Origin: Agromyces sp. Marseille-P2726
GTDB lineage: Bacteria; Actinomycetota; Actinomycetes; Actinomycetales; Microbacteriaceae
Direction of reading: 5' to 3'
Assembly (NCBI RefSeq): GCF_902809835.1
Contig: NZ_CADDWM010000014.1
Coordinates: forward strand, 124,001-188,000
Length of the DNA stretch: 64,000 bases
Under the pieces are notes generated by a model that was not told the DNA's origin, did not search any database, and saw nothing but the letters and a program-made list of their open reading frames with translations. Made by a program: the position numbers and the translations under genes. Each line of letters starts with the position of its first letter. Positions within the stretch are counted from its first letter, which is position 1. Shown here piece after piece: positions 8,463 to 16,978 of this stretch.

Positions 8463-9674
8463 TCAGTGGCGCCGTGCCATCGGAACGCTGGCCATCACCA
8501 CGTCGCCCGTACCCAGCATGCGCAGGTCGCCGTCGGTGTCGCCGGCGAACACGGCTTCGCCGGGTGCGAGTTCGAGCTCGACCGCCTCATCCCCACCAGC
8601 GGCTCGCACCTGCACCCGCCCCTCGACGCACACCGCGATGCGCGGGCCCGAGCCCGAGACCTCCACCCGCTCAGCTCCCTCGATCGTGACCGACGTGAGC
8701 TGGAACTCGCGCGCGTCGGGTCGGAGGACGCGAACCCCCGCCGCCGTTTCCTCGCCCTCGAGCAGATCGACCGGAACCACCGAGAACGCCACGTTGTCGA
8801 GCAGTCCCTCGACGTCGACGTACTTCGACGTGAGCCCCGCGCGGAACACGTTGTCGGAGTTGGCCATGATCTCGACCGCGAGACCCCTTAGGTACGCGTG
8901 CGGGGTGCCCGACGACACGAACACGCACTCACCCGCCGCGAACGCGATGCGATTCAGCATGAGGGATGCCACGGCACCGGCGTCGCCCGGGTAGGTCGCC
9001 GCGAGCTCGACCACCGTGGCATGCGCGGCCGCACCCGAGCGGCCCTCGGCCGCCGATGTGCGGGCCTCGTCGACGATCGCCTCGACATCGGACGTCCCGA
9101 GCTCGACCAGCGCTCGGAGGCACTCGCGCAGACCCGCGGGGGTGGGCTCTGCCGCGAGTTCTCGATGGCACCATTGCAGTATCGGGTGGTCGTAGCGGCC
9201 GAGCAGTGCGACGATCTCTTCGAGCGGTCGGAAGCCCACGAGCCCCTCGAAGTCGGTGATCGCGAAGACCATCTCGGGCTTGTGGTTGGTGTCCTTGAAG
9301 CTGCGGTGGAACGCGTCGATCGGGATCCCAGCCGCCTCCTCGCGGTTGAACCCGGCCACGGCGTTCTCGGGGCTGGGATGCACCTGCAGCGAGACGGCCT
9401 GGCCGGGGGCCAGGAACTTCATGAGGAACGGGAGCCGCTGGTCGAACTCGCGGGTCACCCTCTCGCCCAACGCACCCACGGGATCCGCAGCGATGAGCTC
9501 TTCGAGCGTTGCGGCGTCATCGCCGGCGGGGAGCAGGGGCGACGGACCCGTCGGGTGCGCGCCGAACCAGAACTCGGCGAGCGGCCGGCCGTCGGCCGGC
9601 ACGCCGAGCACGTCTTGGATGTGGGTGGTCGAACCCCAGTCGTACTCCCTCGGTACGCCGGCGAGCTTGTGCAT
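8463..9674 (-). CDS. manA: Mannose-6-phosphate isomerase, class I
   Basis: A 403-residue type I phosphomannose isomerase converting mannose 6-phosphate to fructose 6-phosphate in the cytoplasm. Family motifs are visible: an early EYDWGS segment, SLQVHPSPENA (metal-binding Gln and His), KPEMVFAITDFEGLVGFRP and GTPHAYLRGLAVEIMANSDN. ATG at 9674 has GGGAGA 5 nt upstream; an ATG 30 bp earlier has a weaker context. It is the last gene of the seven-gene sugar-import and deglycase operon, 68 bp after the kinase. This suggests that one compound handled by the operon yields mannose 6-phosphate. Confidence 0.92.
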   Translation of the reverse strand: MHKLAGVPREYDWGSTTHIQDVLGVPADGRPLAEFWFGAHPTGPSPLLPAGDDAATLEELIAADPVGALGERVTREFDQRLPFLMKFLAPGQAVSLQVHPSPENAVAGFNREEAAGIPIDAFHRSFKDTNHKPEMVFAITDFEGLVGFRPLEEIVALLGRYDHPILQWCHRELAAEPTPAGLRECLRALVELGTSDVEAIVDEARTSAAEGRSGAAAHATVVELAATYPGDAGAVASLMLNRIAFAAGECVFVSSGTPHAYLRGLAVEIMANSDNVFRAGLTSKYVDVEGLLDNVAFSVVPVDLLEGEETAAGVRVLRPDAREFQLTSVTIEGAERVEVSGSGPRIAVCVEGRVQVRAAGGDEAVELELAPGEAVFAGDTDGDLRMLGTGDVVMASVPMARRH

Positions 9675-9742
9675 GCATGTCTCCCATCGCCCGAAGCGGG
9701 CATCCATCGAGGCTATCTCGCCGGCCGACCGAAGCCGATCGG

Positions 9743-10585
9743 TCACAGCGCCACGCCGCTGCCACTCACCAGGGCGTTCGGCCACCCGCCTCGATGGCGG
9801 CACGCCTCCGCGGCCCACGAGGCGCCGCGCTCGAGCGCTGCAGGCCAGTCGCGCCCCTCGACTCGCGCCGCGATGCACCCTCCGATGAAGGCGTCCCCTG
9901 CGCCGGTCGTGTCGACGACGTCGGTCGTGATTGCGTCCTGTTCGAACCAGCCGTCACCGTCGGTGGCGATCGATCCGGCCGCGCCACGCGTGACGACGAC
10001 GGATGCCGCACCGCGGGCCAACGCATCAAGGGCCCACGTGCGGGCATCGCCGTGCTCGCCGACCGACCCGAACGCGACATCCAGCGCCGTGAATCCCTGC
10101 GCGACCGCGCAGTCCTGGCTGACGATCGGTCGCACCGGTGTCCCGGGTCCACGAACCGCGAATTCGGCGAGCCGGCGCCGGAGCTCGTCGGCCCGAGGGA
10201 TCATGCCGAGGTGCACCCAGGCGGATGCCGCGAGCAGCTCGAGGTGCTCGTCGCTCGGGAAGTACTCCGTGGTGACGCCGAACTCCTCGCTCTCGAACAC
10301 CCGCTCCCCGTCATCGACGCGGATCGTCGTGACGGCCGTGGACCCCGTCATCGTGACGAGGCCCACGGGGTCGACGCCGGCGCGTTGCAGTCCCCGGGCG
10401 ATCGTGCGGCCGTTCGCGTCGTCGCCGACGGCGCCGAAGTAGGCGGCCGACCGGCCGTGACCGGCGAGCTGCGCGGCGACGTTGTAGGCGTTGCCGCCCG
10501 CGTAGAGCGCCGATTCGTCGCCGACGTACCGGTCGATCGTGTTGTCGCCGACCGTGGCGACGGTGAACCCGGACGTGCCGCCCAC
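9743..10585 (-). CDS. PfkB-family sugar kinase, FrlD-like (copy 1)
   Basis: A 280-residue ribokinase-fold kinase with the substrate-binding GGN motif (AGGNAYNVAAQL, residues 29-40) and the anion-hole and catalytic-base motif TGAGDAF (227-233, Asp231). FrlD-type kinases phosphorylate carbon 6 of fructose-amine adducts. The assignment rests on resemblance to FrlD in the N-terminal GDN-ID segment and on the adjacent FrlB-like gene. The start is GTG with GGAGG 6 nt upstream, and it begins 14 bp after the deglycase stop. Divergence from copy 2 (16979-17869) implies a different substrate. Confidence 0.82.
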   Translation of the reverse strand: MGGTSGFTVATVGDNTIDRYVGDESALYAGGNAYNVAAQLAGHGRSAAYFGAVGDDANGRTIARGLQRAGVDPVGLVTMTGSTAVTTIRVDDGERVFESEEFGVTTEYFPSDEHLELLAASAWVHLGMIPRADELRRRLAEFAVRGPGTPVRPIVSQDCAVAQGFTALDVAFGSVGEHGDARTWALDALARGAASVVVTRGAAGSIATDGDGWFEQDAITTDVVDTTGAGDAFIGGCIAARVEGRDWPAALERGASWAAEACRHRGGWPNALVSGSGVAL

Positions 10586-10599
10586 CGAGCGCCTCCTTC

Positions 10600-11613
10600 T
10601 CAGTACTGCAGCTGCCGGTAGTACCGACGCGTGGTGAGCGGGTGGTCGCGAAGCACCTCGAGGTGGGCGCTCACCCGCTCGAGCGCCGTGGCCAGCAGGG
10701 CCGGCGCGAGCAGCGCACGCACCTCGGGCGAGAACCCGAGCAGCTCGAACTCCGCGGTGTCGATGACGGTGAGCGTCTCGGTGATGCGGGGCACGAACGC
10801 CTCGACGCGCTCGACCAGCGCTCGACCGGCGTCCTCACCCTTCAGCGCGATCACGCTGACACCAGGTTCGAGCAGCTCGAGCGTGCCGTGGAAGAAGTCC
10901 GACGCGTGCACCGGCCGGGTGCGGATCCACTGCATCTCCTCGAGGATGCACATGCCGTAGTAGAACGCCTCGGGCCAGCTCGCGCCCGCGCCGGTGATCA
11001 CGTGGTAGTCGGATGCCGCGATGGTCCGGGCGATCTCGGACGCACGCTCCTCGAACCCGCGCTTCACGCCGAGCAGGGCGTCGGGCAGGGCGGCGAGCTG
11101 GGCGAGCACCTCGTCGTACCCGTCGAACTCGCCGCGCGCCCGCATGATCGACAGGGCGATGAGCAGCGACTGCACGGCGAACGACTCGCTCGACGTGTCG
11201 TCGGCCGCGAACGCCGTGAGGTTCACATCGGCTCCCTCGGCGAGCGGGGTGTCGGCGTGGCCGGTGAGCGCGAGCACGGTGGCGCCGTGCTCCTGGGCGT
11301 ACTCGAGCGCGCGCACGCTCTCGAGCGTCGTGCCGGAGAGCGACGGGATCACCACGATCGAGTCGGGGCCGAGGTGCGTCGAGCCGGTCTCGACGAGCTC
11401 GGCCGGCATCTCGTGGAAGGTCGGGAACGTCGACCGCGTCTGCAGCAGCCGCACGGCGGGGTCGACGAGGATGCCGGCGCCTCCGGAGCCGCCGAAGAAG
11501 ATGTTCGTCGCACCTGCGCCGAGGCGTTCCGAGATGAAGGCGTCGATGGGCTCGGCCAGCGCGACGGCACCCGACTGGATGTCGAGGAAGCGCGCCTCGT
11601 CGAAGTTGAGCAT
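10600..11613 (-). CDS. SIS-domain sugar-amine deglycase, FrlB/FraB-like (copy 1)
   Basis: A 337-residue protein of two SIS domains. It resembles fructoselysine-6-phosphate deglycase (FrlB) throughout, including the FHGTLELLEPG motif and the C-terminal TRRYYRQLQY, which parallels the RRYYGGLVEY end of E. coli FrlB. The residues expected to be catalytic, matching the Glu and His reported for Salmonella FraB, would be Glu226 and His242; their 16-residue spacing is the same. It probably splits a 6-phosphorylated Amadori-type compound into an amine or amino acid and a hexose 6-phosphate. ATG follows CGAAAGGACCACC, an identical leader to that of copy 2. Confidence 0.82.
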   Translation of the reverse strand: MLNFDEARFLDIQSGAVALAEPIDAFISERLGAGATNIFFGGSGGAGILVDPAVRLLQTRSTFPTFHEMPAELVETGSTHLGPDSIVVIPSLSGTTLESVRALEYAQEHGATVLALTGHADTPLAEGADVNLTAFAADDTSSESFAVQSLLIALSIMRARGEFDGYDEVLAQLAALPDALLGVKRGFEERASEIARTIAASDYHVITGAGASWPEAFYYGMCILEEMQWIRTRPVHASDFFHGTLELLEPGVSVIALKGEDAGRALVERVEAFVPRITETLTVIDTAEFELLGFSPEVRALLAPALLATALERVSAHLEVLRDHPLTTRRYYRQLQY

Positions 11614-11697
11614 GGTGGTCCTTTCGTGGTGGGGTGGTGCAGGTTCGTGGGGCGCCGGGCGAGCCGAGCGGCCGGCGACAGTCGAGAGGCGACAGCG

Positions 11698-12543
11698 TCA
11701 GGCGGCCGCGGCCGCGAGTTCGCGCTCGACGGCGGCGAAGCACCGGTCGAGGGCGCGCCTCGGGTCGAAGGCGTAGCTGCCGTCGCCGAAGAGCTCGAAG
11801 GTGAGGCATCCGTCGTACCGATGTCGGCCGAGCGCATCGAGGTACCGGCCGAGCGGAAGCTCGCCGTCGCCCCACGCGAGGTGCCCGTTGGGCCTGCCGT
11901 CGATGAGGTGCACGTGACGGATGCGGCCGCCGAGGGCGGCGAAGTAGTCGTCGACCGTCTCGCCCGCGGTGGCCATGGCGACCGTGTCGAGGGCGGCGCC
12001 GAGGGTGGGCGCGGCGATCTCGTCGAGCATCCGCGCGAGGGTCGTCGAGTCGTTGACGAGGTTGGATTCCACGCGCTGCAGCGGCTCGAGCACGCACGAG
12101 ACGCCGAGGGCGGCGGCGTAGGCCACGATCTCGCCGATCCCGTCGACGGAACGCCGCCACGCGGCATCCGTCGGCTCGTTCTCGAAGCCCCGCCCCGGCG
12201 TGAGGAACAGCAGGGGTGCCTCCAGTTCGGCGCACAGCTCGGCGGCCCGCCGGAACATGGCGATGCTCGATTCACGCAGCCAGCGCGACGGCGACGCGAC
12301 GTTCACCGGGTAGATCACCTGCTCGGGCGTCAGGCAGTGCACGGCCATTCCGCGTTCGGTGATGCGTCGGCGCAGGCCGCGCGCCTCCTCGACGCTCATG
12401 TGCGGCACGTGCAGCTGCGGCGCGATGCCCCACAGCTCGACGCGTTCACGGCCGAGCTCGACCATGTCGTCGAGGAACCGGTCGAACGGCAGGTGCTGGT
12501 ACGAGAAGTTCGATCCCGTGATCTGGTCGATCGTGATGGTCAT
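11698..12543 (-). CDS. Sugar epimerase/isomerase, TIM barrel, FrlC-like
   Basis: A 281-residue protein of the xylose isomerase-like TIM-barrel superfamily. It carries the pattern VLEPLQRVESNLVND near residues 145-160 (metal-binding Glu), an aspartate in GAALDTVAMA, a histidine-rich strand (IRHVHLIDG) and a C-terminal glutamate in LTFELFGD. The LEPL-ESN segment closely matches FrlC, which interconverts psicoselysine and fructoselysine. It overlaps the permease stop by 4 bp (ATGA) and is followed by the deglycase. It probably epimerises carbon 3 of an amine-linked ketose before phosphorylation. A tagatose- or allulose-type epimerase is the main alternative. Confidence 0.78.
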   Translation of the reverse strand: MTITIDQITGSNFSYQHLPFDRFLDDMVELGRERVELWGIAPQLHVPHMSVEEARGLRRRITERGMAVHCLTPEQVIYPVNVASPSRWLRESSIAMFRRAAELCAELEAPLLFLTPGRGFENEPTDAAWRRSVDGIGEIVAYAAALGVSCVLEPLQRVESNLVNDSTTLARMLDEIAAPTLGAALDTVAMATAGETVDDYFAALGGRIRHVHLIDGRPNGHLAWGDGELPLGRYLDALGRHRYDGCLTFELFGDGSYAFDPRRALDRCFAAVERELAAAAA

Positions 12544-13376
12544 TTTCCGATCCCATCGGCGAGTCCCTTGATGAAGTAGCGCTGGCACGCGAAGAAGAGC
12601 ACGACGACCGGCAGCGCGGCGATCACCATGCCGGCGAACACCACCGGATAGTCGGTGCCGTGCTTGCTCATGAGGCTGGTGAGTCCGACCGGCAGCGTCT
12701 GCATGTCGGTGCCGCTCGTGAACACCATGGCGAAGAGGTACTCGTTCCAGGCGAACAGGATGTGCAGGATGATCACCGAGATGATGATCGGCCTGCACAT
12801 CGGCAGGATGATGCGCCAGAACGCCGTCCACCGGCTCGCCCCGTCGACCTCGGCAGCCTCATCGACCTCGCGGGGCAGGTCGATCATGTAGGCACGGATG
12901 AGGAACGTCGTGAACGGGATCCGGAACGCGGTGTAGAGGATCAGCAGCGCCCAGAACGTGTTGTACAGGCCCATCGACTGGAACATCTTCACGAGGGGAA
13001 CCAGGGCGACGGTCGGTGCGAGCATGAGCCCGCCGAGGATCACGGTGGATGCCGTGCGACTGAGCGGGATGTCGACGCGAGTGAGCCCGTATGCCGCCCA
13101 GGCGCTGATGAAGACGGTCGCGATCGTCGACGTGATCGTGACGAGGATGCTCGTCGTGAGGTAGTTGCTGACCCCGCGGTTCCACGCGGCGGCGTAGTTG
13201 TCCCAGTCCCACTGCATGGGCAGCGCGAACGGGTTGCCGAACAGCTCGGCGTTGGTCTTGAAGCCGTTCAGCACCATCCACGTGAGCGGATAGATCACCA
13301 CGACCACGAGGCACAGCAGGAACGTCCACATGAACACGCGAGCGATGACGCCCGCGAAGGAGAGTCGGGTCACCAT
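12540..13376 (-). CDS. Carbohydrate ABC transporter permease (MalG-type)
   Basis: A 278-residue inner-membrane permease of the CUT1 family with about six transmembrane helices and the conserved loop EVDEAAEVDGASRWTAFWRIILP contacting the ATPase. It pairs with the upstream MalF-type permease. No ATPase gene lies in this operon, as is common for CUT1 importers that share an MsiK-like ATPase encoded elsewhere. ATG at 13376 follows GAAGGGTGGA and overlaps the previous gene by 7 bp. Confidence 0.93.
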   Translation of the reverse strand: MVTRLSFAGVIARVFMWTFLLCLVVVVIYPLTWMVLNGFKTNAELFGNPFALPMQWDWDNYAAAWNRGVSNYLTTSILVTITSTIATVFISAWAAYGLTRVDIPLSRTASTVILGGLMLAPTVALVPLVKMFQSMGLYNTFWALLILYTAFRIPFTTFLIRAYMIDLPREVDEAAEVDGASRWTAFWRIILPMCRPIIISVIILHILFAWNEYLFAMVFTSGTDMQTLPVGLTSLMSKHGTDYPVVFAGMVIAALPVVVLFFACQRYFIKGLADGIGK

Positions 13377-14338
13377 TCCACCCTTCTGCGGCGATTGATC
13401 CAGAGCTGCACCAGCGCGATCGTCAGCGTGATGACGAAGATGACGGTCGCGATGGCGGCGGCGTAGCCGAAGTCGTTGCGCACGAAGCCGTTGCGGTAGA
13501 GCCACGTGCCGAGCACCTGCGTCGAGTTGTTCGGGCCACCCGAGGTCATGACCATCACCTCGTTGAACACCTGGAACGCACCCGAGATCGTGACGATGAT
13601 CATGAGCCCGGTCATCTCACGCACGAGCGGGAGCGTAATGGTGAAGAACCGGCGCACCGGGCCGATCCCGTCGATCGAGGCGGCCTCGTAGAGCTCGGAT
13701 GGGATGCGCTGGATGGCCACGGCGAAGAGCAGCGTCGAGTAGCCGAAGCCCTGCCACTGGCTCATCACGATGATCGAGACCATCGCCGTGCTCTCCTGAC
13801 CGAGCCAGGGCTGTGCCAGTGCGTCGAGCCCGATCGCGTCGAGCACGTAGTTGAGGAGGCCGAGATTCGGCTCGTAGATGAAGTAGAAGAGCAGGCCGGC
13901 GACGGTGAGCGAGATGGCCGACGGGATGAAGTAGACGGCTCGAAGGCTTCGCCGCAAGCGGTCGTTGCGGATGCCCTCGATGATGGCCGCCAGCACGATC
14001 GCGCCGAACACCTGGAACGCGAGCGAGATCACCGCGTACAGCACGTTGTTCCACAGCGATGACCAGAAGATCGGGTCGCCGACGAGCTTGGTGTAGTTGT
14101 CGAGCCCGATGAACTCCTGGCTGCCGCTGTAGATGTCCCACTCGAGCGTCGAGAACCCGAGGTTCTGCACGAGCGGCAGGTACACGAACACGGCGAGCAC
14201 GACGACCGCCGGCAGGATCCACGCGAGGCCGAGCAGGCGCCGGGCGCCGGGCCGTCTCGGGGCGCGAGGGGGTGGGGTGACGGCGGTGAGCGCCGCCGTC
14301 ACCCCCTCCTCGGTCTTACTCGGCTGAGTGAGAAGCAT
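13370..14338 (-). CDS. Carbohydrate ABC transporter permease (MalF-type)
   Basis: A 322-residue permease with a long, proline-rich cytoplasmic N-terminus, about six transmembrane helices and the ABC-contact loop ELYEAASIDGIGPVRRFFTITLP. It forms the channel with the following MalG-type protein. The start is uncertain. ATG at 14338 overlaps the binding-protein gene by 23 bp, while GTG at 14302 lies just after that stop behind a strong GAGGAGG; the latter would shorten the protein by 12 residues. Confidence 0.92.
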   Translation of the reverse strand: MLLTQPSKTEEGVTAALTAVTPPPRAPRRPGARRLLGLAWILPAVVVLAVFVYLPLVQNLGFSTLEWDIYSGSQEFIGLDNYTKLVGDPIFWSSLWNNVLYAVISLAFQVFGAIVLAAIIEGIRNDRLRRSLRAVYFIPSAISLTVAGLLFYFIYEPNLGLLNYVLDAIGLDALAQPWLGQESTAMVSIIVMSQWQGFGYSTLLFAVAIQRIPSELYEAASIDGIGPVRRFFTITLPLVREMTGLMIIVTISGAFQVFNEVMVMTSGGPNNSTQVLGTWLYRNGFVRNDFGYAAAIATVIFVITLTIALVQLWINRRRRVEW

Positions 14339-15635
14339 TCCGCACGCTCTCCAGCACCTGCTCGGGGGTCGAGCCGCCGCTGATGAGCGCCTCCCCGCCG
14401 GCGAGCCACGCGTCGGCGACCTCGGGTACCGTTACGGTGTCGAGCCAGATGATGAGCTCGGATGCCTCGTTGACCTGCGTGATGCCGTCGAACACGGCGG
14501 CGCTCGAGGTCTCGGGCGTCACGGCGCCGACGATGGTGCTCGGCTGGCCGTAGGGCGGGGACGAGAGCACCGTGGCGTTCTCGAGGCTTGTGGCGAACTT
14601 CATGAAGTCGACGGCGAGGGCGGCCTGCGGCGACTTGGCGTTGATGAGGTACCCCTCGGGCGATCCCTCGATGGCACCGGGGTTGCCCTTCGCCCCCTCG
14701 GGAACGGGCAGCGGGAAGATCCCGAACATCTCGGGGGTGACCACGTTGCCCTCGGCGGTGACCGTGTCGAACTCGAGGATCTCCTGGTAGTACATGGCGG
14801 CGCGGCCGCCGGCGAGCGCCTCCTGCGCGGTCGAGTACAGCACGCCGTTCGTGCCCGTGCCCGTGTCGGTGCACTCGTCGACGAGCGTCTTGAACTGCTC
14901 GAGCGACGTCACGTAGCCGGGGTCGTCGAGCGTGGCGGTCGCAGGCGAGAAATCAGCGTGCAGCACGTCGCTCGGCACGTTGTACGCGAACAGCTGCTGC
15001 AGGTAATGCAGCGCGGGCCAGCCGTCCTTGTTGCCGAACGCGATCGGCTCGTAGCCGGCGGCGCGGATGGGAGCGCAGCTCTCGATGAGCTCCTCGAACG
15101 TGGTCGGCACCTCGATGCCGACCTCGTCGAAGATCTTCGTGTTGTAGCCCATGAACTTGCCGTTGTTGTACAGGGGGATGCCGAAGTACTTGCCGTCGAC
15201 CTGGAAGGCGCTGAGGGACGCCTCCCCGAACGTGTCGCCCCACTCGGTGCCGGGCTCGATCACCTCGGTCAGGTCGGCCGCGAGGCCGCCGTCGATGAAG
15301 TTCTGCGCCCAGTTGCCGGCCCACGTGAAGTAGATGTCGGGAAGCGCGCCGGAGGCGGTGAGCGTCTTGGTCTTGTCCTTCACGCTCTGGTCGGTCTCCT
15401 GGATGAGCTCGATGGTGACCTCGGGGTGGAGCTCCTCGTACTCGGCGGCCAGGTTCTCGAAGTACGGCCCGAGCGGCTCGCCCGCGAACTTGGTGAGGAT
15501 GCTGAGGGTGCCCGAGTACTCGGGCTCGGCCGTGATGTCGGCCGCGGGGGCGGCGTTGCCTCCCGCGCACCCGCTGAGGACGAGAGCGGATGCCGCGGCG
15601 AGCGCGGTGAGTGCGGTGAATCTCTGTGCGTGCAT
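14316..15635 (-). CDS. Carbohydrate ABC transporter substrate-binding lipoprotein
   Basis: A 439-residue family 1 (CUT1) extracellular binding protein. The signal peptide ends in the lipobox LSGC (Cys23), and the mature protein shows the usual LSILTKFAGEPLGPYFENLAAEYEELHP opening and ligand-cleft tryptophans (IYFTWAGNWAQNF). It is the first gene of a seven-gene operon running to ManA and is divergent from the second deglycase operon, with two LacI-type operators between. Its ligand is probably a sugar-amine or sugar conjugate, judging from the enzymes that follow. Confidence 0.92.
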   Translation of the reverse strand: MHAQRFTALTALAAASALVLSGCAGGNAAPAADITAEPEYSGTLSILTKFAGEPLGPYFENLAAEYEELHPEVTIELIQETDQSVKDKTKTLTASGALPDIYFTWAGNWAQNFIDGGLAADLTEVIEPGTEWGDTFGEASLSAFQVDGKYFGIPLYNNGKFMGYNTKIFDEVGIEVPTTFEELIESCAPIRAAGYEPIAFGNKDGWPALHYLQQLFAYNVPSDVLHADFSPATATLDDPGYVTSLEQFKTLVDECTDTGTGTNGVLYSTAQEALAGGRAAMYYQEILEFDTVTAEGNVVTPEMFGIFPLPVPEGAKGNPGAIEGSPEGYLINAKSPQAALAVDFMKFATSLENATVLSSPPYGQPSTIVGAVTPETSSAAVFDGITQVNEASELIIWLDTVTVPEVADAWLAGGEALISGGSTPEQVLESVRNASHSAE

Positions 15636-15737
15636 GGTCTTCCTTCAACTCGGACGAAGGCCGGACCAGAGCGGAGCTGGAAGCTCCGGCGGACCCGCCT
15701 TTGGATCAGTGACACGTGGGTGCTCGATGGGGACCGA

Positions 15738-15841
15738 CAATACACAAAACCTGATACCGGTACCAGACCTTGGAGAAAATTGTCCCGGTTGACGGTGAAC
15801 TCAGCGTGTGTCAGCATGAGCGAGTTCTGATACCGGTACCA
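15738..15841. promoter_or_regulatory. Divergent promoter region with two LacI-type operators
   Basis: Two identical 14-mers, TGATACCGGTACCA, sit at 15752-15765 and 15828-15841, with centres 76 bp apart. For the rightward operon, TTGACG (15789-15794) and CAGCAT (15812-15817) are 17 bp apart and the second operator follows directly. For the leftward operon, a possible -10 TATTGT is read on the minus strand at 15743-15738; its -35 would fall inside the first operator. One repressor could thus shut both operons, perhaps with looping. The LacI gene at 17.9 kb is the likely regulator. The operators are clear; the promoter boxes are weaker. Confidence 0.68.
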
Positions 15842-15886
15842 CCTAGACAGAGATCGGCGCCGGACATCCGCTTCGAAAGGACCACC

Positions 15887-16906
15887 ATGCTCGAGACGAC
15901 CACGCTGCTCGGCTTCGACGAGTCGACTTTCCGCGCTCAGACGGCGAGCGCCGTCGCGCTCCGGCCCCGCATCGAGGAACTCGTCGACCGGCTGCAGGCC
16001 GACGGGTTCGCGAACCTCTTCCTGATCGGCGCCGGTGGCACCTATGCGGCGATGTGGCCGTACGAGCATCTCGCGCGCACCCGCTCGACGCTCCCCGTGC
16101 GGAGCGTCATCGCCGCCGAGCTCATCGAGTCGGGCGACGCCACCCTCGGCGCCGATTCGGTCGCGATCTTCACCTCGGTCTCGGGCACCACCGACGACAG
16201 CCTTCGCGCCATCGAGTACTGCAAGGCCCGGGGCGTCACCACCGTCGGGTTCACGGGCTACCCCGACTCCCCGATCGCCCAGGCCGTCGACGTCGCCCTC
16301 GTCTCCGAGCCGAAGACCTGGCCGTTCGACATGCAGCTGCTCCTGTTCATGACCCGCCTGCTCTCGGCGCGCGGCGAGTTCGAGGGCTACGAGAAGTTCG
16401 CCGACGAACTGGCCGCGCTGCCCGACGTGCTCGTCGCCGTGGCCGAACAGGCCGAGCCCGCGGCATCCGACTTCGCCGAGGCGCACGCCGAGACCGACTA
16501 CCACTTCCTCGTCGGCGGCGGAAACCTGTGGGGCTTCACCTACCTGTACTCGATGTGCATCCTCGAGGAGATGCAGTGGCTGCGCACCACGCGAGTGCAC
16601 AGTGCCGAGTTCTTCCACGGCTCGCTCGAGCTGCTCGAGCAGGACACGAGCGTCATCGTGTTCCAGGGCGAAGACGAGACGCGCGCGCTCACCGACCGTG
16701 TCGAGCGCTTCGTGAAGAAGGTCTCGAACGACGTCACCGTGTTCGACACGAAGGACTACCCGCTCGAGGGCATCAGCCCCGAGTTCCGCGGGCTGCTCGC
16801 TCCGCTCGTGCTCGACACGGTGATGGGGCGGGTCTCGAAGCACCTCGAGCGGGTGCGCAACCACTCGCTCGACCTGCGTCGGTACTACCGCGTCGTCGAG
16901 TACTGA
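15887..16906 (+). CDS. SIS-domain sugar-amine deglycase, FrlB/FraB-like (copy 2)
   Basis: A 339-residue relative of copy 1 with two SIS domains, the GAGGTYAA phosphosugar loop, SVSGTTDDSL, the FFHGSLELLEQ motif and the C-terminal LRRYYRVVEY typical of FrlB. The expected catalytic pair is Glu228 and His244, again 16 residues apart. It probably cleaves a phosphorylated Amadori-type adduct to hexose 6-phosphate and free amine. ATG at 15887 follows GAAAGG by 6 nt. The operon continues with a FrlD-like kinase and a LacI regulator. The clear sequence divergence from copy 1 suggests a second substrate rather than a recent duplicate. Confidence 0.83.
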   Translation: MLETTTLLGFDESTFRAQTASAVALRPRIEELVDRLQADGFANLFLIGAGGTYAAMWPYEHLARTRSTLPVRSVIAAELIESGDATLGADSVAIFTSVSGTTDDSLRAIEYCKARGVTTVGFTGYPDSPIAQAVDVALVSEPKTWPFDMQLLLFMTRLLSARGEFEGYEKFADELAALPDVLVAVAEQAEPAASDFAEAHAETDYHFLVGGGNLWGFTYLYSMCILEEMQWLRTTRVHSAEFFHGSLELLEQDTSVIVFQGEDETRALTDRVERFVKKVSNDVTVFDTKDYPLEGISPEFRGLLAPLVLDTVMGRVSKHLERVRNHSLDLRRYYRVVEY

Positions 16907-16978
16907 TCGGCGGATGCCCCGCCTCGGCCGTGTGCCGGGCGGGGCGGCCGTTCCTCGTCATCGTTCACAGGAGAACCC

